A stretch of DNA of 9,685 nucleotides from Bacteroidales bacterium (GCA_026987795.1 JALSMF010000381.1:1-9685), one strand, 5' to 3'; counted from the stretch's first letter, positions 1 through 7,648 are shown. Translations and numbers: made by a program. The notes: generated from the letters alone by a model not told the origin.

Positions 1-1061
1 TTTCCTTTAATTTTTTTCAGGATATCGAAATCGTTAGGTCCCATATAATAGGTAAAACCGTAATGAGGGTTGCTGTTTTCATAAGGTATTGATATAAAAC
101 TCTCTAAATGTTTAATGTATTTATCAAACGTTTTATCTTTTGTATATTTCATTTCCGCAGAAGAGAAATAATCATCTGCAATAAGTACTGTTGAAAAAAA
201 ATGATCTTTATAGGCAATCCATTCAATTCTAGTATCTGCCGTTTCACTTTCTTCATCAGAGGTTTCTGTCAGGTATTTAACTTCATCTTCATAATATCTG
301 TAATAAATTGTGCTGTTTTGATCTTCCCATTTTTTGCCTTTTTCTTGCCTTCTTATAACCGATTTCCAATATATATCCAAGTAGCTTGAATTTACTCCCA
401 ACTCATCACCTAAATTATGAAACTGAATATCATATTTCATAAGATAAGTTTCGGGTTCTAATGTATATATAAAGTCTATATATTTGTCATATCCTGCATT
501 TAACCTGAGCGTTACGGTCTGTTTCTTTTCGCTTGCATCATAAAGAGAGTCTCCGTTAACGTTAACAAAATACAAACCGGATGTTGAAATATCTCTATTG
601 TTTGAATAAAATTTAAGTTCGAAAATATTTTCGTTATTATCAAAAACTATCAGGGGTTTACCGTCCCAGGTTTTAAATTCTTTAAGCTCGGCAAAGTAAG
701 GATATGCTCCTTTTGTCGTGAGTTTTATCTTTATTTTTTGATTTTCAAGAGTTACAAATTGTTCTTTTCCTTCTGCAGACTCAGCAAAAATACCGAAAGT
801 TGATTTTAAATTTTTATTTGTAGAACTGTCGGTTACGGTTGTATCCGAAATTATTTCATTTTCAGTAATATTTGCCTTATTTGTCAAATCTTGTGCTCTT
901 GCCAAAGAATCTTTTATTCTTTGTTCAACCATAACTTTTCTTAAAGAATCCTGCTCTCGCTGTCTTTTTGCTATTTCTTCTTTAGACGGTTGAGTATAAA
1001 TGCCGTAACCTATTAGTAAAGCTACGATTAAAATTATTCCTGTTACTTGATTTTTATCCAT
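1..1061 (-). CDS. yidC: Membrane protein insertase YidC, amino-terminal part (cut by window edge)
   Basis: YidC inserts and folds inner-membrane proteins, alone or with SecYEG. The reading frame opens with ATG at 1061 on the minus strand and runs 353 codons off the left edge without a stop. Residues 7-23 form one transmembrane helix (TGIILIVALLIGYGIY), followed by a charged linker (about 25-60) and the large periplasmic P1 beta domain (about 85-345). The conserved motifs WIAYKDHFFSTVLI (281-294) and YYMGPNDFDILKK (338-350) sit where the family has them, late in P1 and just before the insertase core. The five-helix catalytic core, with its groove arginine, lies outside the window. Bacteroidota YidC proteins are roughly 600-640 residues, so a little over half is seen. 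The start lies 14 bases after the pyrG stop, which suggests cotranscription. Identity rests on motif and architecture recognition and is firm; the truncation is only the window edge. Confidence 0.95.
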   Translation of the reverse strand, partial: MDKNQVTGIILIVALLIGYGIYTQPSKEEIAKRQREQDSLRKVMVEQRIKDSLARAQDLTNKANITENEIISDTTVTDSSTNKNLKSTFGIFAESAEGKEQFVTLENQKIKIKLTTKGAYPYFAELKEFKTWDGKPLIVFDNNENIFELKFYSNNRDISTSGLYFVNVNGDSLYDASEKKQTVTLRLNAGYDKYIDFIYTLEPETYLMKYDIQFHNLGDELGVNSSYLDIYWKSVIRRQEKGKKWEDQNSTIYYRYYEDEVKYLTETSDEESETADTRIEWIAYKDHFFSTVLIADDYFSSAEMKYTKDKTFDKYIKHLESFISIPYENSNPHYGFTYYMGPNDFDILKKIKG

Positions 1062-1075
1062 TTAGTTTATTAGTT

Positions 1076-2671
1076 TTATTTTTTACAAGCTTTTAAAAAT
1101 GATATAAAAACCGGGTGCGGTTTTAAGACGGTACTTTTATATTCAGGATGGAACTGAACACCGGTAAACCATTTATGAGCCGGAATTTCAAAAATTTCTA
1201 CTAAATCCGAGTCGGGATTTATTCCTGTTGCTTTCATTCCTGCATTTTCAAATTCTTCTAAAAATTTATTATTAAACTCGTATCTGTGTCTGTGTCGTTC
1301 TTTTATTTCTGAAGTTGCATATTCTTCTATAAGTTTTGAGTCATTTTTTAATTTACATCTGTAAGCTCCGAGTCGCATCGTTCCTCCGAGGTTTATTACA
1401 CTTTTTTGCTCTTCCATTAAATCAATTACCGGAAAGGGTGTAGTCGGGTGCATTTCGGTTGAGTTTGCATTTTCCATATTTAATACATTGCGGGCAAATT
1501 CTATTACGGCACATTGCATTCCGAGACAAATTCCCAGAAACGGAATGTTATTTTCTCTGACATATTTTATTGTATCTATTTTTCCTTCCACCCCCCGATG
1601 CCCGAAGCCCGGTGCTACCAATACTCCGTCAAAGGCAGACAAAATGTCTTGAACATTGTCATTATTTATTTTTTCGGAATGTATATAATGTATTTCAGGT
1701 TTAAAACTAAGATGAGCTCCCGCATGTATAAGAGACTCATTGATTGATTTATAAGCATCAGGAAGTTCTACATATTTCCCGACTACCGCTATTTTTATTT
1801 TTGTTTCGGCATTTTTTATTATTTTAACTATTTTTTTCCATTTTTTTAACGGCGGTGCTGTTTTTATCTCCAAATGAAATTTCTTTAAGACAACTTCATC
1901 AAGTTTTTCTTTCTGCATAAGAACAGGTACTTCGTATATTGTGGAGACATCAACGGATTCTATCACGGCTCCGATGTTTACGTTACAAAACTTTGCGACT
2001 TTCTCTCTTACGCCTGAGGTAAGAGGTTTTTCTGTTCTTAAAACAATTATATCGGGCTGAACGCCGCTTTCCAGCATCAGCTTAACCGAATGTTGCGTAG
2101 GTTTTGTTTTTAGTTCTTTTGCTGCAGAAAGATAAGGAACAAGGGTCAGATGAATTGTTATTACTCTGTCTTCAAGTTCCCATTTTAATTGTCTTATTGC
2201 TTCGATATACGGAAAAGATTCTATATCGCCGACGGTTCCGCCTATTTCTGTAATTACAAAATCATAGTTTTCTTTTCCGAGCAGTTTTATGCGTCTTTTT
2301 ATTTCATCTGTAATATGCGGTATTATTTGAACGGTTTTTCCGAGATAATCACCTTTTCGTTCTTTATTAATTACGGATTGATATATTCTGCCCGTAGTAA
2401 CGTTATTTGCCTGCGAAGTGGTAATATCAGTAAAACGCTCGTAGTGCCCGAGGTCTAAATCGGTTTCGGCACCGTCGTCCGTAACGTAACATTCGCCGTG
2501 TTCATAAGGGTTAAGGGTTCCGGGATCAATATTTATGTAAGGGTCCAGTTTTTGTATGGTAACCGAATATCCTCTTTCCTGAAGGAGTTTTGCTAAAGAT
2601 GCGGAAATAATACCTTTTCCGAGAGAGGACGTTACACCTCCTGTTATAAATATGTATCTTGAATTTTTCAA
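1076..2671 (-). CDS. pyrG: CTP synthase (glutamine-hydrolysing)
   Basis: This enzyme makes CTP from UTP, ATP and glutamine, the last step of pyrimidine nucleotide synthesis in the cytoplasm. At 531 residues it is full length (E. coli has 545). The synthetase domain (about 1-268) has the P-loop GGVTSSLGKG at 11-20 with Lys19, KLDPYINIDPGT at 41-52, ETDLDLGHYERF at 69-80 with Mg-binding Asp71, TEIGGTVGDIES at 141-152 with Glu142, and the UTP-binding KTKPTQ at 188-193. The class I glutamine amidotransferase domain (about 291-529) has the nucleophile Cys382 in GICLGMQ and the partners His508 and Glu510 in FHPEY. Its glycine loop reads APGFGHRG (353-360) where E. coli has PGGFGYRG. The start is TTG at 2671: an in-frame TAG lies 11 codons upstream, no ATG or GTG lies between, and the residues after TTG align with known amino termini. 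It sits 13 bases after the DUF349 gene and 14 before yidC. No attenuator-like hairpin is visible ahead of it. Confidence 0.98.
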   Translation of the reverse strand: MKNSRYIFITGGVTSSLGKGIISASLAKLLQERGYSVTIQKLDPYINIDPGTLNPYEHGECYVTDDGAETDLDLGHYERFTDITTSQANNVTTGRIYQSVINKERKGDYLGKTVQIIPHITDEIKRRIKLLGKENYDFVITEIGGTVGDIESFPYIEAIRQLKWELEDRVITIHLTLVPYLSAAKELKTKPTQHSVKLMLESGVQPDIIVLRTEKPLTSGVREKVAKFCNVNIGAVIESVDVSTIYEVPVLMQKEKLDEVVLKKFHLEIKTAPPLKKWKKIVKIIKNAETKIKIAVVGKYVELPDAYKSINESLIHAGAHLSFKPEIHYIHSEKINNDNVQDILSAFDGVLVAPGFGHRGVEGKIDTIKYVRENNIPFLGICLGMQCAVIEFARNVLNMENANSTEMHPTTPFPVIDLMEEQKSVINLGGTMRLGAYRCKLKNDSKLIEEYATSEIKERHRHRYEFNNKFLEEFENAGMKATGINPDSDLVEIFEIPAHKWFTGVQFHPEYKSTVLKPHPVFISFLKACKK

Positions 2672-2684
2672 AAGAGCGGTATAT

Positions 2685-4733
2685 TTATTCCTGTATTTTT
2701 TCTAATTCCGACATTTTTATTTTCAGAGAAGAAAGTCTTGATTTTGCTTTTTCTATTTTATCGGTTATATTTTTAATAAGAGAGCCTGATTTCGAAGTAC
2801 TTGCAGAGAAAAAACCTATATTATTCTCCCAAACTTTTATATCGTCTTCTAATTTGTCTATCTGCTTTTGAATTTTCATCATTTCTTTTTGTATCAAAAA
2901 ATCTGATTCGGGAGATTTTTTAATTGCTTCTATATTCTCTGCAAATTTTAATTGTTCAAGTTTTTCTTTACTTATATTTAATTTTTCAAATTGAGCATTA
3001 ACCGCAGAATGAAATTTGTCATAAATTTCATCTTTATTTTCAAAGGGAACATAGCCTACGGATATAAATTCGTTTTGAAGTTCTTTTAACTTTTCGAGTG
3101 TTTCATTTTGATTATCTGAAGGTTCAAGGTTTTCTATTTTATTTATTATTTCTTGTTTTTTCAATAAATTTTCTTTTTCGGCAGTCTTCCTGCTTTTATA
3201 GTATTCTTTTTTTCTGTCAAAAAATGTGTTACATGCTTTTCTGAAGCGTTTCCAAATTTCGTCTGAATGTTTTTTAGGAACGGGACCTATTTTTTTCCAC
3301 TCTTCTTGTATATTTTTATATATTTCGGCTGTTTTGACCCATTCGGTACTGTCTTGCAGACTTTCTGCCTGTGTACACAAGTCCAGCTTCTTTTGGTAAT
3401 TGTCTTCTCTGTCTTTCTCTGTCTCTTCGTAGTATTTTCTGATACGCTCAAAAAATAAATCACATGCATTTTTAAACTGAGAGTATATTTTGTTGTTATA
3501 CTCTTTCGGTACATATCCTATTTTTTTCCACAATCTTTGAATTTCTATAACTTTATCGGAAGCATTTTTCCATTCAATATGTGTTTCATAATTTTCATTT
3601 GCAAGTTCTTCGGCTTTTTCAACTAAAAACTGCTTAGATTCAAGATTTTTCTCCTGTTGTTCTTTAATTTCGTCCAGATATTTACTGTATCGTTCGTTTA
3701 TCTGAATAGTAGCCGACTGAAATCTTGCCCAAAGTTCCTCTCTGACTTCATTTGAAACTATACCGGTTTCTTTCCATTTTTTATGTAAAACCTGCAATTC
3801 TTTTTTTGCTTTGTTATAGTTTGTTTCTAAGAGTAATTCTTCGGCTTTTTCGCAAAGGGATATTTTTATTTCGTAATTTTTCTTAAAATCTAATTCTCGT
3901 AATTCTTTGTTTACTTCTACGTATTCGTAAAATTTTTGAACGTGCTTATTGTATTCATCATGCAAAGCTTTAATTTCGTTTTTAGGAACAAGCCCTATTT
4001 CGTTCCATTTTTTTTGGAGGTTTTTAAAATTATTAAATGTCTTAGAAAAAGATTCGGGCTTATTTATCAACTCTTTAATTTCCTCAATTACTGAATATTT
4101 TAAGGCTAAATTTTTCTTTTTCTCTTCTTCAAGTCTTATTTCATAGGTTTCTTTTTTATCATAAAATTTTTGTACAAACTCTTTTAATCTGTTTTCAAAT
4201 TCGTCTGTTACCGGTTCGAAATCCTCTTCTTTTCCTCCGTCTTCAATAAATTTTGTTTTCAGTCTTTCTTGCTCCGAAGAAATGATATTATAGAATGATT
4301 CTTTTATTTTCTTAATTATATTATCAAAAGCGGGTTTATATTCTTCAACTGATAATGATTTTAATTTTTCGAGAAGTTCTTCTTTACTGAAAGAAGAGAA
4401 GTCTTCCGGTTTCTTTTCAGGCTCTTTTTCTTCATTCTTTTCTTTAGCAGGCTCTGCATCTGCAATAACTTCGGATACTATCTCTTCCTTTTCTGCTTCT
4501 TTGTTATCCGAATCTTCTTTGTTTATTATTTTTTCTTCCGGTATTTCCGTCTCATTTTTTTTGCTTTCTCCTGCCTCTGTTTCTTCAGCTTTAGTCTCAG
4601 GTGTATCTTTTTCTGAAGCTTTTTTTCTCAGTTGGTTAATTTTATTATGTATTTTATCAGCAGGTGATAATTCATTATCATCTTTTAAAGAATCAAGATT
4701 GTTTTCGTTTGGGTTAACAGGTTTTTCAGACAT
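2685..4733 (-). CDS. DUF349 repeat protein, acidic and largely helical, function unknown
   Basis: The 682-residue product starts at ATG 4733. I see no signal peptide or membrane helix, so it is probably cytoplasmic. Residues about 1-112 are low complexity and rich in Glu, Lys, Asp and Ser, likely disordered. From about 232 to 588 there are five copies of the DUF349 motif, roughly L-xx-xW-K-xx-G-x-VP-x(8)-W/Y-xx-F-x(6)-F. The marker tryptophans are at 243, 320, 402 and 479, with Phe556 in the fifth copy; spacings are 77, 82, 77 and 77 residues. Good examples are WKKIGYVPK (402-410) and WKKIGPVPK (479-487). Residues about 590-682 look like a coiled coil with WENNIGFF at 635-642, a tail I associate with Bacteroidota members of this family. 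It heads a tight gene group with pyrG and yidC behind a candidate promoter at 4789-4819. The family has no settled biochemical role that I can cite, so I assign none. Domain call firm, function open. Confidence 0.9.
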   Translation of the reverse strand: MSEKPVNPNENNLDSLKDDNELSPADKIHNKINQLRKKASEKDTPETKAEETEAGESKKNETEIPEEKIINKEDSDNKEAEKEEIVSEVIADAEPAKEKNEEKEPEKKPEDFSSFSKEELLEKLKSLSVEEYKPAFDNIIKKIKESFYNIISSEQERLKTKFIEDGGKEEDFEPVTDEFENRLKEFVQKFYDKKETYEIRLEEEKKKNLALKYSVIEEIKELINKPESFSKTFNNFKNLQKKWNEIGLVPKNEIKALHDEYNKHVQKFYEYVEVNKELRELDFKKNYEIKISLCEKAEELLLETNYNKAKKELQVLHKKWKETGIVSNEVREELWARFQSATIQINERYSKYLDEIKEQQEKNLESKQFLVEKAEELANENYETHIEWKNASDKVIEIQRLWKKIGYVPKEYNNKIYSQFKNACDLFFERIRKYYEETEKDREDNYQKKLDLCTQAESLQDSTEWVKTAEIYKNIQEEWKKIGPVPKKHSDEIWKRFRKACNTFFDRKKEYYKSRKTAEKENLLKKQEIINKIENLEPSDNQNETLEKLKELQNEFISVGYVPFENKDEIYDKFHSAVNAQFEKLNISKEKLEQLKFAENIEAIKKSPESDFLIQKEMMKIQKQIDKLEDDIKVWENNIGFFSASTSKSGSLIKNITDKIEKAKSRLSSLKIKMSELEKIQE

Positions 4734-4788
4734 GAGTATAAAATTTTAAAAATTCAGTTATAAGAACATATAAATAAAATTCAAAATG

Positions 4789-4819
4789 CGAAAGTAATAT
4801 ATTAACTGAAATTCATCAA
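4789..4819 (-). promoter_or_regulatory. Candidate Bacteroidota-type promoter for DUF349-pyrG-yidC
   Basis: Read on the minus strand, TTG (4817-4819) is followed by 20 bases and then TACTTTCG (4789-4796). The known Bacteroidota primary sigma consensus is a -33 TTG and a -7 TAnnTTTG about 19-20 bases apart, so this has correct spacing and one mismatch in the -7 box. Transcription would start near 4782, leaving an untranslated leader of roughly 50 bases before the ATG at 4733. The 188-base gap to lptD is the natural place for a promoter. No strong hairpin with a T-run follows the lptD stop, so read-through from lptD is also possible. This is a pattern match only. Confidence 0.5.
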
Positions 4820-4921
4820 AAAAATGTCTAAATATTCCTTTTTATGCCCAAAAAAAGAAAACTTTCCTCTGACTAAACCGACATCAAGTTTTATATAAGT
4901 TTAAAAGTTAAGACAGTAAGA

Positions 4922-7555
4922 TTAATTTCCGAAAAGTTTTGTTTTATCCCATTCTTTTCGCTTATTATATTCAACGCCTTTAAATACAGAAGATTTGATA
5001 TTTATGCGAAATGTATAACTCTTCAGTGTTCCGAACGGTATTACGTTAAAACTCATTTCCCAGCAATGCAAATCTCGGTATACCGTAAATTGTGCATATG
5101 AGAATTTTCTTGCTGCTATATCATAATTTGTTTTTGCAGTTATATTCCAATTGGGCGTAAGAGAAAAACTTCCGTTTAAAGCAACGGTTTGCGTGGTGTT
5201 TCTTATATATGACTGCGAAGGAGTATCAAACTTATTGATTACGTTAAGATTGTATGTCAGGCTTAAGTTCCAGGGTATATTAAAATCAGCATAGGGGACT
5301 TCGGGGTGTTGATAATAGTAAAAATCTGTATGAATCTGCTCACCTTTTGTTTTGGTTTCCGTAGGTTTTAAAGAGCCTGTTAAACCTACCCGCCCGGTAT
5401 TAAACCTTACAAGTCGTTTATTTTCATTCCATTCGAATGTATTTATTTTTCGTCCTAAAGTATCTTTAATATAAGGGTCGAAATCGGCTCCGAAAGTAAG
5501 AGAGAAATTCTTAAACAGTCGGGTATTTCCTCTTACCGTAAGATTTGAAAAGTTCAAAGAATCTGATGCTAAATTATACGAAGTTGATAATATGAGGTTA
5601 TCAATAAGTTTTATTTTTTTCGATTCTGCAACTGTATCATTTTTATTTTTAAGTTTCATTTCAAAGTTATTTCCCATTGAGAAGTTAACAGAGCCTGATT
5701 TTCCGGCGGGCGGTCCTCCGAAAATATAGCCTGTATAATAAGAATAATATATTGAGTCTCTGTCATTATAACCGTAATAACCCCAAAAATCAGAACTAAA
5801 ATCGGGTCGGTAACTGAACGACAATGTCGGCGACATTACGTGTCTTATTGCCTGCACCCTTCCTTTATTAATATTGAAAATTCCGTAAATTTTTGTGGAA
5901 AACGGTATTGAAAACTGAAAATCAAAAGGAAAAGTAACTTTGTAAACAGTATCTTTTTTTACGGAAGAAATAATTTCATTACCTTCTACAAGTAAAATGT
6001 CATTTTGTCGTATGTAGCTTGAATACATTCGCCCGTTAATGTTCAGCGACGGGCTTACATTAATATAATTAAACAGTGTAAATGAAGTGCTTACAGGCAA
6101 ATTGTATTGTAAGCCGTTTTTCATTTGATATAAAACATCCTTAGTGAAAGCAGCTGTATCCGTAGTATTTAAAGAGTTTTTAGCTTTTATGTTTAAAGTA
6201 TAACCTATTTTTTGATACCATCTGTTTGTTCCTGTTCCTAAATTTTTAAAAGGTGTTTGTCTTTTTATGTTAAATGATAAATCAGGCAATATTAAACTTA
6301 AAGCATTTGTCTTTGAATTTTGAGTTCCTCTTAAGTTAGCACTGAAATTAAAAATACTTCCCGGTTTAGACCAACGATACGATATATTTGATGATTTTTG
6401 ATTATCGGTTAAATCATTTAAATTTTTTGCATCTAACTCAAAATTTTGCCCGAAATTAAGAGTTGCAGTAAAAGTTCCGTTAGGATTAGCTTTTGCATCT
6501 TGCGAATATGTTCCGACAACCGAAAAAGAATTACTTGTTTTTGAATCAAGCAGTATTTTTTCTCCTGTCTGTATTTTACTGAATTTCATTTCTATACCTC
6601 CTGAATATCTGTATAGTTTTTTAAAATTTGACTTTAACGTTACCCCCCAACTGCCTCGAGAATATATATCTCCCAAAACTGCCAAATTTACGTAATCGTT
6701 AATTGCCCAAAAGTATCCTCCTTCTCTTAAAAAGAACCCTCTCTGCTGTTCCTCGCCGTATTGAGGAATGATTAAACCTGAAGCATTTTTCTTTTGATTA
6801 GGTAAAATACCGAATGGTAATCCTATTATATACAACGGAATATCAGCAATTACAAAATACATAGGTCCGGAAATTATATGTTTATCCGGTATTTTTTTGG
6901 CTTTTGTAAGTTTTATATAGAAATGAGGATGGTCTAAATCGCAAGTAGTAAATTTACCGTCTTTAATATGAAACTCTTTGTCTGCCTGCATTTTTGCAAC
7001 ATCACTGTGCAAAAAACCCTGCTCCGCTTTCATCTTAACATCTTTTACCAAGGCTTTTTTAGTTCTGAAATTATACTTAATACTGCTTACGGTAAAGTTC
7101 TCATTATCCTGAGTTAAAACAGGCTTACTCTCTTTTTCTCCGGAACTGTCGGCAACTGTTTTTGAAAACAAATAGCTTTCTTTCGTACTTATTTCAACAT
7201 ACGAAGATTTTAAGTCCATATCTTCAGAAGAAATATCTCCTTTACCGTATAAATACATTTTTTCTTCCGAAAATGAGAACAAAATAGAATCATTACAAGA
7301 ATAATCTATTGTTCTGTCAACAGCATCAGGTGAAATATTATTACTTTTGACTGTATCAGGTTCTGAATTTTGTTCTGAATCGTTTACGGATAAAGTGTCC
7401 GTCATAATAATTTTACTCAAAGTATCGTTCCGAATTAAAGAGTCCTGTTGAGAATACAATAAATTTGTAAGAAATAACAACAATACGATAAAAAAATACT
7501 TTACCGAAAAATATAAGATATTTGCAATTAATATATTATTTTTGTTGTGATTCAA
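4922..7555 (-). CDS. lptD: LPS-assembly outer-membrane protein LptD (Bacteroidota type)
   Basis: LptD is the outer-membrane barrel that places lipopolysaccharide in the outer leaflet at the end of the Lpt bridge. The 877-residue product has a signal peptide (hydrophobic core about 13-33, likely cut near YSQQ at 34-37), a variable Ser/Asp/Thr-rich linker, an OstA/LptA-like beta-jellyroll domain (about 88-215) and a long barrel (about 225-857) of alternating aromatic strands. Residues 201-263 resemble the E. coli joint region: KFTTC matches SFTSC around Cys173, and the stretch ending SGLIIPQYG (259-267) matches SGFLIPNA. The only cysteines are 87, 205 and 831; 831 (LHCWEMSF) lies near the carboxyl end, as do E. 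coli Cys724/725. The last strand ends near Phe857, followed by a basic tail of about 20 residues. The start is TTG at 7555, because no in-frame ATG occurs between the upstream stop and the signal peptide; an earlier in-frame TTG at 7577 is possible. No LptE gene is nearby. Confidence 0.9.
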   Translation of the reverse strand: MNHNKNNILIANILYFSVKYFFIVLLLFLTNLLYSQQDSLIRNDTLSKIIMTDTLSVNDSEQNSEPDTVKSNNISPDAVDRTIDYSCNDSILFSFSEEKMYLYGKGDISSEDMDLKSSYVEISTKESYLFSKTVADSSGEKESKPVLTQDNENFTVSSIKYNFRTKKALVKDVKMKAEQGFLHSDVAKMQADKEFHIKDGKFTTCDLDHPHFYIKLTKAKKIPDKHIISGPMYFVIADIPLYIIGLPFGILPNQKKNASGLIIPQYGEEQQRGFFLREGGYFWAINDYVNLAVLGDIYSRGSWGVTLKSNFKKLYRYSGGIEMKFSKIQTGEKILLDSKTSNSFSVVGTYSQDAKANPNGTFTATLNFGQNFELDAKNLNDLTDNQKSSNISYRWSKPGSIFNFSANLRGTQNSKTNALSLILPDLSFNIKRQTPFKNLGTGTNRWYQKIGYTLNIKAKNSLNTTDTAAFTKDVLYQMKNGLQYNLPVSTSFTLFNYINVSPSLNINGRMYSSYIRQNDILLVEGNEIISSVKKDTVYKVTFPFDFQFSIPFSTKIYGIFNINKGRVQAIRHVMSPTLSFSYRPDFSSDFWGYYGYNDRDSIYYSYYTGYIFGGPPAGKSGSVNFSMGNNFEMKLKNKNDTVAESKKIKLIDNLILSTSYNLASDSLNFSNLTVRGNTRLFKNFSLTFGADFDPYIKDTLGRKINTFEWNENKRLVRFNTGRVGLTGSLKPTETKTKGEQIHTDFYYYQHPEVPYADFNIPWNLSLTYNLNVINKFDTPSQSYIRNTTQTVALNGSFSLTPNWNITAKTNYDIAARKFSYAQFTVYRDLHCWEMSFNVIPFGTLKSYTFRINIKSSVFKGVEYNKRKEWDKTKLFGN

Positions 7556-7648
7556 AAGATTAAAATTTTACGCAAAATTATAATTTTAAGAGGATTATTA
7601 AAAAGACATTTTATTAATTAATGTTAAAAGATTTTAAGTGCTTTTAAA
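7556..7648. promoter_or_regulatory. Divergent control region between lptD and the amidase gene
   Basis: This 93-base gap separates the two divergent starts and is about 15% G+C, clearly lower than the genes. It holds two perfect palindromes, TAAAATTTTA (7561-7570) and AAAATTATAATTTT (7574-7587). On the minus strand TAATTTTG (7573-7580) fits the -7 consensus TAnnTTTG exactly and could start lptD transcription about 10 bases before its TTG. On the plus strand the same palindrome gives TAATTTTA (7581-7588), one base off the consensus, and another exact match, TATTTTTG, lies at 7537-7544 inside the lptD start. None has a well-spaced TTG -33 box. That promoters lie here follows from the gene layout; the exact elements are uncertain because such AT-rich DNA produces chance matches. 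Confidence 0.45.

Noticed and set aside
201..389. 62-codon plus-strand ORF opposite yidC, Phe/Ile-rich
   Set aside because: The hydrophobic composition comes from the complement of AT-rich Lys/Glu codons in yidC; it is not a credible membrane protein.
3287..3514. 75-codon minus-strand ORF inside the DUF349 gene
   Set aside because: It lies in another frame on the same strand as a clear repeat-protein gene, has biased Lys/Thr composition and resembles no family.
3280..4020. Recurring T-rich words followed by CCA in the DUF349 gene as DNA repeats
   Set aside because: They encode the repeated Lys-Lys-Trp motif of the DUF349 units; the surrounding DNA has diverged, so this is protein-level repetition.
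4372..4733. Low-complexity acidic head of the DUF349 protein as a sign of a frameshift or foreign insert
   Set aside because: The frame is continuous, codon use matches the rest of the gene, and disordered Glu/Lys-rich heads are common in this family.
4838..4858. Possible terminator hairpin after lptD
   Set aside because: The stem is nearly all A-T pairs with one G-C pair and no good T-run follows, so it would be unstable.
4824..4898. 24-residue plus-strand ORF in the gap between lptD and the DUF349 gene
   Set aside because: It is short, has no recognisable start context, no similarity that I know, and lies antisense to the likely leader and promoter of the leftward operon.
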